Shown here: positions 54,343-63,225 of the stretch, in pieces | Position numbering within the stretch: position 1 is the first letter of the stretch | Layout: each line of letters starts with the position of its first letter | Assembly: GCF_012910905.1 (NCBI RefSeq) | Contig: NZ_WTVN01000016.1 | Location: 33,817 to 97,816, forward strand | Length of the DNA stretch: 64,000 nucleotides | Direction: 5' to 3' | From: Aromatoleum toluvorans | GTDB taxonomy: Bacteria > Pseudomonadota > Gammaproteobacteria > Burkholderiales > Rhodocyclaceae | The notes under the pieces: model-generated | Database searches by the model: none | What the model was told of the DNA's origin: nothing | The model's input: only the letters and a program-made list of their open reading frames with translations | Program-made: the position numbers and the translations under genes

Positions 54343-54456
54343 GAAAGCGACAGCAAAATGCCCCTGACCGCGTTGCGCCTCCTTGCCGTACTGGTCGTAC
54401 TGTCTGCGTCGGCGCGCCTTGTCAGGGCCGCTGCGCTTCATTTTGTTGCCGCTTTC
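54343..54456. repeat. Palindromic element between fixB and fixC
   Basis: Eighteen-base arms at 54343-54360 and 54439-54456 (GAAAGCG and CAAAATG cores) are inverted with 16 of 18 positions pairing; a second inner pair CCCTGAC / GTCAGGG (54362-54368, 54421-54427) extends the fold. The 114-bp unit looks like a dispersed palindromic or miniature mobile element rather than normal operon spacing. Its transcript would form a long hairpin between the two coding regions. Confidence 0.65.
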
Positions 54457-54469
54457 TGGAGTAAGCATC

Positions 54470-55774
54470 ATGGCCGAGAAATTTGACGTCATCGTGGTGG
54501 GCGCCGGCATGGCCGGCAACGCCGCCGCCTACACCCTCGCCCAGGCGGGGCTCAACGTCCTGCAGATCGAGCGCGGCGAGACGCCGGGTTCGAAGAACGT
54601 GCAGGGCGCCATCCTCTACGCCGACGCGCTGGAAAAGATCATCCCCGACTTCCGCGACGACGCGCCGCTGGAGCGCCACCTCATCGAGCAGCGGGTGTGG
54701 ATCCTCGACGACGAGTCCTACGTCGGCTCCAACTACCGCTCGGAAGAGTTCAACCGCGAGCCCTACAACCGCTACACGATCATCCGCGCCCACTTCGATC
54801 AGTGGTTCAACAAGAAGGCACGGGACGCCGGCGCCCTGGTGCTGTGCGAGACGACGGTGACCAACCTGCTGCTCGACGGCAAGCGGGTGATCGGCGTCGC
54901 CACCGACCGCAAGGGCGGCGAGATCTACGCCGACTGCGTGATCCTCGCCGACGGGGTGAATTCCCTGCTCGCGAAGAAGGCCGGCTTCCACGACGAGATC
55001 AAGCCCAGGGACGTGGCCCTGGCGGTGAAGGAGATCCACTTCCTGCCCCAGGAGACCATCGAGTCGCGCTTCAACATCGGCGAGGAGGAGGGGGTGGTGA
55101 TCGAGATGGCCGGCAAGATCACCGCCGGCATGATGGGCACCGCCTTCCTGTACACCAACAAGGAGTCGATCACCCTGGGCATCGGCTGCATGCTGAGCGA
55201 CTTCAAGGAGCAGCAGGTCACCCCCTATCAGCTCCTCGAGAAGATGAAGGACCATCCGGCGATCCGCCCGCTGCTCGCCGGTTCCGAGATGAAGGAGTAC
55301 GCCGCCCACCTGATCCCCGAGGGCGGCTACCACGCCATGCCGCAGGTCTATGGCGACGGCTGGATGATCGCCGGCGACGCCGGGATGTTCGTCAATGGCC
55401 TGCACCGCGAAGGCTCCAACCTGGCGATGACCACCGGCAAGCTGGCCGCCGAGACCCTCATCGAACTGAAGGAGCAGGGCAAGGCGTGGAACGCCCGCAG
55501 CCTGGCCCGCTACCAGGCCAAGCTCGACGACTCATTCGTCATGAAGGATCTCAGGAAGTACCGGCAGGCCCCGGCCATCTTCGAGAAGAATCCGCACTTC
55601 TTCACCACCTACCCGGAGCTGCTCAATCGCGCGGCCCACACCCTGGTCAAGGTGGACGGGGTGGACAAGAAGAGCAAGGAGCGCTCGATCAAGAGCGCCT
55701 TCGTCGAGGCGCGCAGCCGCCTGGGCCTGCTGGGCGATGCCTTCAAGATGTGGCGTGCCTTCCAGTCGCGTTGA
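54470..55774 (+). CDS. fixC: FixABCX complex, FixC flavoprotein-quinone oxidoreductase
   Basis: A 434-residue FAD protein related to ETF-quinone oxidoreductase: dinucleotide fold [20 protein letters not shown], substrate region [27 protein letters not shown] and FAD-phosphate [19 protein letters not shown]. FixC takes the high-potential electrons of the bifurcation to the quinone pool. GGAG nine bases before the ATG fixes the start; longer frames would begin inside the palindromic element. Confidence 0.96.
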   Translation: MAEKFDVIVVGAGMAGNAAAYTLAQAGLNVLQIERGETPGSKNVQGAILYADALEKIIPDFRDDAPLERHLIEQRVWILDDESYVGSNYRSEEFNREPYNRYTIIRAHFDQWFNKKARDAGALVLCETTVTNLLLDGKRVIGVATDRKGGEIYADCVILADGVNSLLAKKAGFHDEIKPRDVALAVKEIHFLPQETIESRFNIGEEEGVVIEMAGKITAGMMGTAFLYTNKESITLGIGCMLSDFKEQQVTPYQLLEKMKDHPAIRPLLAGSEMKEYAAHLIPEGGYHAMPQVYGDGWMIAGDAGMFVNGLHREGSNLAMTTGKLAAETLIELKEQGKAWNARSLARYQAKLDDSFVMKDLRKYRQAPAIFEKNPHFFTTYPELLNRAAHTLVKVDGVDKKSKERSIKSAFVEARSRLGLLGDAFKMWRAFQSR

Positions 55775-55798
55775 GCGGATCAGAAACGGAGAGCGATC

Positions 55799-56086
55799 AT
55801 GATCAAGGTTGAAGAAAAGCTGTTCCAGAACCGCTACCGCGTCGATGCCGGGCGGCCCCACATCACCATCAAGGACCCGCAGCTCTGTGCCACCGGCTGC
55901 GACAAGAAGCAATGCACGGTGTGCTGCCCGGCCGGTTGCTACACGGAAGAGGGCAACGGCCGGGTGGTGATGATCGCCGACGGCTGCATGGAGTGCGGCA
56001 CCTGCCGCATCATCTGCGACGAGCACCGCAACGTGGAGTGGGACTGGCCGCGCGGCGGCTTCGGCATCCTGTTCAAGTTCGGTTGA
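55799..56086 (+). CDS. fixX: FixABCX complex, ferredoxin-like FixX
   Basis: A 95-residue ferredoxin-like subunit with cysteines in CATGCDKKQCTVCCPAGC and CMECGTCRIIC, of which the second set binds the [4Fe-4S] cluster. FixX works with FixC in electron transfer to quinone. It starts 24 bases after fixC. Confidence 0.95.
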   Translation: MIKVEEKLFQNRYRVDAGRPHITIKDPQLCATGCDKKQCTVCCPAGCYTEEGNGRVVMIADGCMECGTCRIICDEHRNVEWDWPRGGFGILFKFG

Positions 56087-56103
56087 GGGGCTCGGGCGCA
56101 TCC

Positions 56104-56568
56104 ATGAACGACATCCATCTTTTCCTCGCCCACGCCATCAGCCTTGAAGCCGAGGCGGCGCGCCGCTACGAGGAGCTGGCCGACGCCATGCACACCTTCG
56201 GTAATGCCGCGGTGGAGGCCTTCTTCCGCCTCATGGCGCATTTCTCGCGGCAGCATCTGGCGGAGGCCTCCGCCCGCGGCGGCTTCCGTGCGGTGCCGAA
56301 CCTGCGCCCCGAGGAATACCGGTGGCCCGACGGCACCAGCCCGGAAGCGGTGACCTGGGCCGGCGTGGACGGTTTCCTCGACGTGCCGGCGGCCCTGGCC
56401 ATGGCGCTGGACGGCGAGCGGCGCGGCCAGGCCTTCTACGCGATCATCGCCGCCACCAGCCGCAATCCGCGGGTGAAGGCGATGGCGGCGGAATTCGCCG
56501 CCGAGGAGGCGCAGCACGTGGCGGATCTGGAGGGGCGCATTGCCCGGCTGACGGCCCCCGCCACGTAA
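56104..56568 (+). CDS. Ferritin-like/rubrerythrin-type diiron protein
   Basis: A 154-residue four-helix protein with Glu/His residues in the ferritin-like positions: HAISLEAEAARRYEELADAM, MAHFSRQHLAEA, and FAAEEAQHVADLEGRI. It lies 17 bases after fixX and before the operon terminator, so it is coexpressed with nitrogen fixation. It may protect against oxygen or peroxide or supply iron. No rubredoxin-type iron site is attached. Confidence 0.82.
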   Translation: MNDIHLFLAHAISLEAEAARRYEELADAMHTFGNAAVEAFFRLMAHFSRQHLAEASARGGFRAVPNLRPEEYRWPDGTSPEAVTWAGVDGFLDVPAALAMALDGERRGQAFYAIIAATSRNPRVKAMAAEFAAEEAQHVADLEGRIARLTAPAT

Positions 56569-56596
56569 GGCTGCTCGTACGCAGAGGGAGACCGAG

Positions 56597-56629
56597 GCAG
56601 AGGCGACCACGGGTCGTCTCTGCTTTTTT
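56597..56629 (+). terminator. Rho-independent terminator of the fixABCX operon
   Basis: GCAGAGGCGACC / GGTCGTCTCTGC, 12 bp with one G-U pair and loop ACG, followed by six T residues. Confidence 0.92.
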
Positions 56630-56670
56630 GTGTCCGGGGCCCGGCCACGCCGTTGCAGCTAGCGCAGTCC

Positions 56671-57063
56671 TCAGTGCTTTGAGAACAGGTCTCGCAGCCG
56701 GCAGAGCAGCTGCGAGACGTCCCAGCGCGGATCGGGCAGGGCCTCGCCGGCGAGGATGCGGGTGAGCGCCGCCTCGGCGGCGGTCTCGCTGGTGAGCAGG
56801 ACGTTGACCCCGCGCTGCCGCATGCGCCGCAGGAAGCCGTCGCCGGCGCTGCGGGCGACGATGATCTCGATGCCGTCCAGGGGGTGGGGCTCGCCGCTCG
56901 GGCCGTCGGCTTCCCAGTGGTGGAAAATTTGGGCCTTGGTCAGTTCGATCCGCTCGCCCACCGGCGCCTGGCTCGGCACGCAGTCGAACAGCAGCCAGTG
57001 GCGGGCTTGGCCGGCGTGACCGGCGACAGCGGTGAAATCATCGGTGGCAATGGCGATCTTCAT
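56671..57063 (-). CDS. NifX/NifB-type iron-molybdenum cofactor-binding protein
   Basis: A 130-residue protein of the dinitrogenase iron-molybdenum cofactor-binding family: [45 protein letters not shown], and [17 protein letters not shown]. Such proteins carry NifB-co or FeMo-co during assembly. The C-terminal extension (about 30 residues) ends in RDLFSKH. A minus-strand sigma-54 promoter lies about 120 bases upstream. It is divergent from nifA. It could be called NifX-like or NafY-like; I do not choose. Confidence 0.85.
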   Translation of the reverse strand: MKIAIATDDFTAVAGHAGQARHWLLFDCVPSQAPVGERIELTKAQIFHHWEADGPSGEPHPLDGIEIIVARSAGDGFLRRMRQRGVNVLLTSETAAEAALTRILAGEALPDPRWDVSQLLCRLRDLFSKH

Positions 57064-57181
57064 GGGCGGGTGTCCAGGTGACGGGCCGAAAAATTGGCCG
57101 AAGCGGGCTGTTGGGCAGGAACAAGCGTCGTGGCGGAAAGCCGACAAGACGGGACCGCCGCTGCGGTCTGTCGTGGAAGGG

Positions 57182-57197
57182 TGCAAGCGACGTGCCA
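57182..57197 (-). promoter_or_regulatory. Sigma-54 promoter of the NifX-like gene
   Basis: Read on the minus strand, TGGCAC-gtcgc-TTGCA matches the -24/-12 consensus fully. No TGT-N10-ACA site was found upstream of it. Confidence 0.8.
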
Positions 57198-57219
57198 GTC
57201 CGGGGCCGGAGACCGAGGG

Positions 57220-57235
57220 TGGCGCGCCGCTTGCT
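57220..57235 (+). promoter_or_regulatory. Possible sigma-54 promoter of nifA
   Basis: TGGCGC-gccgc-TTGCT differs from consensus by one base in the -24 part and lies 73 bases before the nifA ATG, back-to-back with the divergent promoter at 57182-57197. A TGT-N9-ACA near-site is at 57109-57123. Confidence 0.55.
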
Positions 57236-57308
57236 TTGTCCAGGGCGGGGAGGGGGCATCCACCACAAGAACCAACCCGGCCATGACCGGGCGCCAGGAA
57301 TCGCGATC

Positions 57309-58955
<1,647 letters not shown>

Positions 58956-58969
58956 GGGCGTGGGCGATT

Positions 58970-59173
58970 TCAGTCGTTGCTGAAGTGCCCCTCCCGCGCC
59001 GCCCGTGCGCGGGCGCGGGCGATCATGCCGGCGCTCTTGCCGGGCGCGGCAGGAAGGGATACCAGGCGTTCCAGCGGCTGGCCGCAGGTGTCGCAGGCCG
59101 GTGTGCTGTCGGCGCGCACCAGGCGCTCGTGCACGGTCCGGCAACGGGGGCAGCGGAAGTCGAAGAGGGGCAT
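58970..59173 (-). CDS. FmdB family zinc-ribbon protein
   Basis: A 67-residue protein with CPRC and CDTC knuckles (MPLFDFRCPRCRTVHERL, STPACDTCGQPLERL) typical of FmdB-type zinc ribbons, and a basic C-terminus. AGGAG precedes the ATG. It lies 81 bases after a 189-aa gene that has its own sigma-54 promoter, so it is probably in the nif regulon. Function is unknown. Confidence 0.85.
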   Translation of the reverse strand: MPLFDFRCPRCRTVHERLVRADSTPACDTCGQPLERLVSLPAAPGKSAGMIARARARAAREGHFSND

Positions 59174-59254
59174 GCTCGCTCCTGGGGTGTTCGTCGATGC
59201 GATCCGTGAAGAGCGCGGGCGGCCGCCGGGCCATCCCGCGCCCGCGGCGAAAAA

Positions 59255-59824
59255 TTACACGGGACGGTTTTCGGCCACCTTGACCGGCCCCATCTCGGCC
59301 AGGGCCTGGGCGTAGGGTACGAGGGGAAAGCCGCCGCGCGAGGCACCGGCCGCCGTGACGATCGCGTCGATCTTGGCGTCGTTGCCGAGCTTCTTGAGCT
59401 CGTTCTTCTCCAGGTAGAACAGGTCGAGGATCTCGTTGTACACCGTCGCCTCGTCGAGGGGCAGCACGTGGAAGGTGATGCCCTCGATGTCGAGCTGGTA
59501 CTTCTTCGAAATGTCCACGTTGCCGGCGAAGATGAAGTACTTGCCTGCGGGCGTCAGCGCGCTGCCGAAGGTCTCGCGGATCAGGTCGAGGTGGGCGAGG
59601 GACTCGACGTGCAGGGTGAGGAAGACGAGCTGCTCGCCCTCGGCGGCGAAGATCACCTGGTCGGCCTTGATCTCGGGCGGGCGCTTCTCGCCGGCGACGG
59701 ACGGCGGGAAGCGCAGGCCGAGTTCGCCGCGGAAGCCGTAGCGGTCGGCTTTCCCGGTCGCGCCGCTGAAGGTGGGGGACAGCAGCTTGTCGCCGAGGGT
59801 GCTGAAGAGGGGGGAGGTGCTCAT
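59255..59824 (-). CDS. Unknown protein under a nif-type promoter
   Basis: A 189-residue soluble protein beginning MSTSPLFSTLGDKLLSPTFS. It has alternating beta/helix segments (ADQVIFAAEGEQLVFLTLHV, GKYFIFAGNVDISKKYQLDI) and no cysteine. No catalytic motif or signal peptide is seen and I do not recognise the family. It is divergent from nifB, with a NifA site and a sigma-54 promoter directed at it, and is followed by the FmdB-like gene. A role in cofactor assembly or nitrogenase protection is only a guess from context. Confidence 0.8.
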   Translation of the reverse strand: MSTSPLFSTLGDKLLSPTFSGATGKADRYGFRGELGLRFPPSVAGEKRPPEIKADQVIFAAEGEQLVFLTLHVESLAHLDLIRETFGSALTPAGKYFIFAGNVDISKKYQLDIEGITFHVLPLDEATVYNEILDLFYLEKNELKKLGNDAKIDAIVTAAGASRGGFPLVPYAQALAEMGPVKVAENRPV

Positions 59825-59866
59825 GGTGGTCTCGCTTGTCGATGAGGATCGGATCAGCCCGATCAC

Positions 59867-59882
59867 TGCGAGAACCGTGCCA
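59867..59882 (-). promoter_or_regulatory. Sigma-54 promoter of the 189-aa gene
   Basis: On the minus strand, TGGCAC-ggttc-TCGCA keeps the GG and GC dinucleotides at correct spacing with one base off in the -12 part, 43 bases before the ATG. Confidence 0.7.
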
Positions 59883-59945
59883 TGCGCCGTGATCGCCGGC
59901 TGGCAAGGGTTTCCGAAAACCGCCTGCGTCCGTCTGTCGCGACAA

Positions 59946-59961
59946 TGTCCACTTTGCAACA
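59946..59961. promoter_or_regulatory. NifA site serving the 189-aa gene
   Basis: TGT-CCACTTTGCA-ACA lies 64 bases upstream of the minus-strand -24 element. Confidence 0.65.
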
Positions 59962-60002
59962 CGCCGGACGCCGCGACGCCAATGTCGCGATTCCGCCCCG
60001 CT

Positions 60003-60018
60003 TGTTGCGAACCGGACA
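60003..60018. promoter_or_regulatory. NifA site serving nifB
   Basis: TGT-TGCGAACCGG-ACA lies 69 bases upstream of the nifB -24 element. With the site at 59946 it gives each divergent promoter its own activator site. Confidence 0.65.
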
Positions 60019-60086
60019 TCCGCCACGGATCCTGAAAAAACGCGGAGAGCCGCTCGCCGCAAGGATTTCGGCGATGTCGCCCGCGG

Positions 60087-60102
60087 TGGCACGGGCGTTG
60101 CA
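60087..60102 (+). promoter_or_regulatory. Sigma-54 promoter of nifB
   Basis: TGGCAC-gggcg-TTGCA, a full match to the -24/-12 consensus, 61 bases before the nifB ATG. Confidence 0.88.
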
Positions 60103-60162
60103 ATGGGGGGAGCCATGGCGCCGCCTTGCGCGCCGAGACGAACAGGCTCAACGGAGAATGCC

Positions 60163-61707
60163 ATGGCCTTGCCCCCTTCGATCGTCGCACTGTCTGCTTC
60201 CCCGTCCATGCGGACGGCGAGCGCGCCACGCCGCGTCATTCCCCTCACGGTCGCGCGCAGCGCCGCGACCGACAGCGGGTGCAGCACGGCGCAGCAGGGC
60301 GGTTGCGGTTCCGCTTCGTCGTCGGCACTGCCCGAACACATCCGCGCTCGGGTGCACGACCACCCCTGTTACAGCGCCGAGGCGCACCACCACTTCGCCC
60401 GCATGCACGTCGCCGTGGCGCCGGCCTGCAACATCCAGTGCAACTACTGCAACCGCAAGTTCGACTGTGCCAACGAGAGCCGCCCCGGTGTCGTCAGCGA
60501 GAAGCTCACACCCGAGCAGGCGGCGACCAAGGTGCTGGCGGTGGCGGCGCGCATCCCGCAGCTGTCGGTGGTGGGCATCGCCGGCCCCGGCGACGCGCTG
60601 GCGAATCCGGAGAAGACCTTCCGCACCTTCGACCTGATCAAGGCCGCCGCGCCGGACCTGCGCCTGTGCCTGTCCACCAACGGCCTGGCGCTGCCCGACC
60701 ACGTCGAGCGCATCCGCGACCTCGGCGTCGATCACGTCACCATCACCATCAACATGGTCGATCCCGAGGTGGGGGCGCGCATCTACCCGTGGATCTACTA
60801 CCGGCACAAGCGCTTCCACGGCGTGGAGGCGGCGCGCATCCTCCACGAGCGGCAGATGCTGGGCCTCGAGCGCCTGGTGGCGGCCGGCGTGCTGGTGAAG
60901 GTGAATTCGGTGATGATTCCGGGCATCAACGACGCGCACCTGGTGGCGGTGAATGCCGCGGTGAAGGCCCGCGGCGCCTTCCTGCACAACATCATGCCGC
61001 TCATCTCCGACCCGGCTCACGGCACCCATTTCGGCCTTACCGGCCAGCGCGGGCCGACGCCCGAGGAGCTGAAAACCCTGCAGGACCGCTGCGAGGGCGA
61101 CATGCAGCTGATGCGCCACTGCCGGCAGTGCCGCGCCGATGCGGTGGGCATGCTCGGCGAGGACCGGGGCGGCGAGTTCGGCATGGACAGCATCGCGGCG
61201 ATTGCCGCGAGCATCGACCCGGCCCGCGTGGCGGAGACCCGCCAGGCCTACCGTGCCTTCGTGGACAAGGAGCGCGGCGATCAGGCGGCGGCGCGGGAGG
61301 CGGCGCTGGCGGCCGTGCCGGTCGTAACCGGGCAAGTCGATGCATCCCGGCTGGTGGCGGTGGCCACCAAGGGTTCAGGGCGCATCAACCAGCACTTCGG
61401 CCACGCCGAGGAATTCCAGATCTACGAGGTCTCCGCCGCCGGCGCCCGGTTCGTCGGACACCGCAAGGTGGAGCTCTATTGCCAGGGCGGCTATGAGGAC
61501 GACGAGGCGATGCCCGGCATCGCACAGGCGCTGGCCGGCTGCAGTGCCGTGCTGGTGGCGAAGATCGGCCACTGCCCGCGCAAGGACCTGGCCGCGGCGG
61601 GCATCGCCGCCGTCGAGGGCTACGCGCACGAATACATCGAGGCCTCACTGCTCGACTGGTTCGGCAAAACCGTCGCCTGTCCGACCGTTGCGGCGTCCGC
61701 CGCCTGA
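60163..61707 (+). CDS. nifB: FeMo-cofactor biosynthesis radical SAM protein NifB
   Basis: A 514-residue radical S-adenosylmethionine enzyme that fuses iron-sulfur clusters into NifB-co, the carbide-containing core of the FeMo cofactor. The N-terminal SAM domain has the cluster motif CNIQCNYC (Cys 89, 93, 96), CANESRPGVVSEKL and GIAGPGDALANPE. The C-terminal 130 residues form a NifX-like cofactor-binding domain (VAVATKGSGRINQHFGHAEE), the common two-domain form in proteobacteria. It leads the nifB-nifZ-nifT unit. GGAGA precedes the ATG at 60163. Confidence 0.97.
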   Translation: MALPPSIVALSASPSMRTASAPRRVIPLTVARSAATDSGCSTAQQGGCGSASSSALPEHIRARVHDHPCYSAEAHHHFARMHVAVAPACNIQCNYCNRKFDCANESRPGVVSEKLTPEQAATKVLAVAARIPQLSVVGIAGPGDALANPEKTFRTFDLIKAAAPDLRLCLSTNGLALPDHVERIRDLGVDHVTITINMVDPEVGARIYPWIYYRHKRFHGVEAARILHERQMLGLERLVAAGVLVKVNSVMIPGINDAHLVAVNAAVKARGAFLHNIMPLISDPAHGTHFGLTGQRGPTPEELKTLQDRCEGDMQLMRHCRQCRADAVGMLGEDRGGEFGMDSIAAIAASIDPARVAETRQAYRAFVDKERGDQAAAREAALAAVPVVTGQVDASRLVAVATKGSGRINQHFGHAEEFQIYEVSAAGARFVGHRKVELYCQGGYEDDEAMPGIAQALAGCSAVLVAKIGHCPRKDLAAAGIAAVEGYAHEYIEASLLDWFGKTVACPTVAASAA

Positions 61708-61744
61708 GCTTCGCAATACTTCATCGACCTTCAGGAGAACGACG

Positions 61745-61798
61745 ATGTACCTCACCCTCACTTCCGCCACGGCCGCCTTGCGGGGGCCGACATGCTAG
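61745..61798 (+). CDS. Possible 17-aa leader ORF coupled to nifZ
   Basis: AGGAG at 61733-61737 is a strong ribosome site seven bases before ATG 61745, which opens a 17-codon frame whose TAG overlaps the nifZ start region. nifZ itself lacks a close ribosome site. The ORF may exist to deliver ribosomes to nifZ; the peptide itself (MYLTLTSATAALRGPTC) has no evident function. Confidence 0.4.
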   Translation: MYLTLTSATAALRGPTC

Positions 61799-62133
61799 CC
61801 CGCGACTCGGACCTCGTCGAACTCGACGGCCCGCCCGCCTTCGACTATGGCGAAAAGGTCGTCTCGCGCAAGAACGTGCGCAACGACGGCACCTTCGGCG
61901 GCAAGGAACTCGGCGACCTGCTGGTGAAGAAGGGGGATGTCGGCTACGTCAAGAGCATCGGCTCCTTCCTGCAGCAGTTCTACATCTACGGCATCGATTT
62001 CGTCGACCGCGGCTACGTGGTGGGCATGAAGGGGCGCGAACTGCGCTCCCTCGACCGCATCGCGGCGGACGATGTCGACGCCCCCGGCGAGGCCATCGGC
62101 GGCCTCGCGGAATCCATGGAGGCAACAGCATGA
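61792..62133 (+). CDS. nifZ: Nitrogenase maturation protein NifZ
   Basis: A 113-residue protein with the NifZ core: FDYGEKVVSRKNVRNDGTFG, LLVKKGDVGYVKSIGSFLQQ, FYIYGIDFVDRGYVVGMKG. NifZ assists formation of the second P-cluster of the MoFe protein. The start ATG lies inside a short leader ORF. Its stop overlaps the nifT start (ATGA). Confidence 0.94.
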   Translation: MLARDSDLVELDGPPAFDYGEKVVSRKNVRNDGTFGGKELGDLLVKKGDVGYVKSIGSFLQQFYIYGIDFVDRGYVVGMKGRELRSLDRIAADDVDAPGEAIGGLAESMEATA

Positions 62134-62342
62134 AAGTGACAGTACGCAAGGAAGCGGGCGGCGGCTATTCCATCTACGTGCCGAAGAAGGACCTCGAGGC
62201 GCGCATCGTCGAACTGGCGGACGACCGTCTGTGGGGCAGCACGGCCACGCTCGACAACGGCTGGCAGCTGGAGCTGCCCGACCTGCCCTTCGACACCCGC
62301 CTGCCGGTCACGGTCGAGGCGCGGCGGCTGGCCGGCGACTGA
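62130..62342 (+). CDS. nifT: NifT/FixU family protein
   Basis: A 70-residue protein matching NifT: MKVTVRKEAGGGYSIYVPKK, DLEARIVELADDRLWGSTATL, NGWQLELPDL. NifT is conserved in nif operons and dispensable in tested hosts. It overlaps nifZ at its start and, at its end, the convergent draG gene by 35 bases. Confidence 0.93.
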   Translation: MKVTVRKEAGGGYSIYVPKKDLEARIVELADDRLWGSTATLDNGWQLELPDLPFDTRLPVTVEARRLAGD

Positions 62343-63225
62343 TTGCGTCGCCCAGGGCGAGGAGGGCCGGCACCTGCCGCTCGATGGCGGCACGTGCCGG
62401 CCGCTCCAGCTTGCGCAGCCAGCGCGCGGGAATCGCCGCCGCGCCCCAGCGCGCCCCGGCCAGCATGCCGGCGATGGCGCCGGTGGTGTCGGCGTCGCCG
62501 CCGAGGTTCACCGTCCGCCGCAGGCAATCCTCGAAACCCGCGCTGGTGAAGAAGGCGTGCAGCACCGTCTGCACCGTGTCCACGACGTAGGCGCTGGTGC
62601 GCCCCGGGTAGGGGGCGAAGCGGAACTGCCGGTGGCGCGCCACCAGGTCCTGCGCGATGCCGATCACCTCGGAGCGCTTCGCGCCGTGAAGCAGCGCCGC
62701 GGTCATCTGCGCGACCGTCACGGTGGCGGCGTCCGACAGCGGGTGATGGTGGGTGACGCGGGCCTGGTCGATCGACAGGCGTTGCAGCAGGGCCGGGTCG
62801 GAGTGGGCCAGTAGCACCGTCGGCAGGTTGCGCATCAGCGCGCCGTTGCCCGCATCCCCGTCGTTCGCCGGTCCGTGCAGGCTGCCCTCGCGCCCGTAGC
62901 GGGTGAGGCCGCGGCGACAGGTGTTGCCGACGTCGATCGGCTTGCCCTTCAGCCACGCGAGCCAGTGCTCGGCGATGGTCGGCAGGTGCCAGCCGCCTGC
63001 GGCGAGGATGGCCTCGCCGAGGGCGAGCGACATCTGCGTGTCGTCGGTCACCTGGCCCGCCTTCAGCCTGAGCCAGCCGCCGCCCACGATGTCCTTCAGC
63101 TCGCCGTACTGGTGGCGGATCTCGCCGGGAGTGAGGAACTCCACGGTCGCCCCCAGTGCGTCGCCTACCGCGAGCCCCAGGTAGGCGCCGCGGGCGCGGT
63201 CGAGCAGGGTGGGTTCGCCGCTCAC
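62308..63225 (-). CDS. draG: Dinitrogenase reductase-activating glycohydrolase
   Basis: A 305-residue ADP-ribosylglycohydrolase that removes ADP-ribose from an arginine of the Fe protein and reactivates nitrogenase. Binuclear metal motifs are GAYLGLAVGDALGATVEF, QVTDDTQMSLAL and NLGGDADTTGAIAGMLAGA. The start is a GTG at 63225 that overlaps the draT stop (GTGA), so the pair is translationally coupled. Its end overlaps convergent nifT. Confidence 0.95.
   Translation of the reverse strand: MSGEPTLLDRARGAYLGLAVGDALGATVEFLTPGEIRHQYGELKDIVGGGWLRLKAGQVTDDTQMSLALGEAILAAGGWHLPTIAEHWLAWLKGKPIDVGNTCRRGLTRYGREGSLHGPANDGDAGNGALMRNLPTVLLAHSDPALLQRLSIDQARVTHHHPLSDAATVTVAQMTAALLHGAKRSEVIGIAQDLVARHRQFRFAPYPGRTSAYVVDTVQTVLHAFFTSAGFEDCLRRTVNLGGDADTTGAIAGMLAGARWGAAAIPARWLRKLERPARAAIERQVPALLALGDAISRRPAAAPRP

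Noticed and set aside
54358..54486. A 42-codon hydrophobic ORF between fixB and fixC ([18 protein letters not shown]...)
   Set aside because: It lies wholly in the palindromic element and runs into fixC in another frame; the signal-peptide look is likely a coincidence of the repeat sequence.
57109..57123. NifA site upstream of nifA
   Set aside because: The spacing is TGT-N9-ACA, not N10, so it was not listed as a site.
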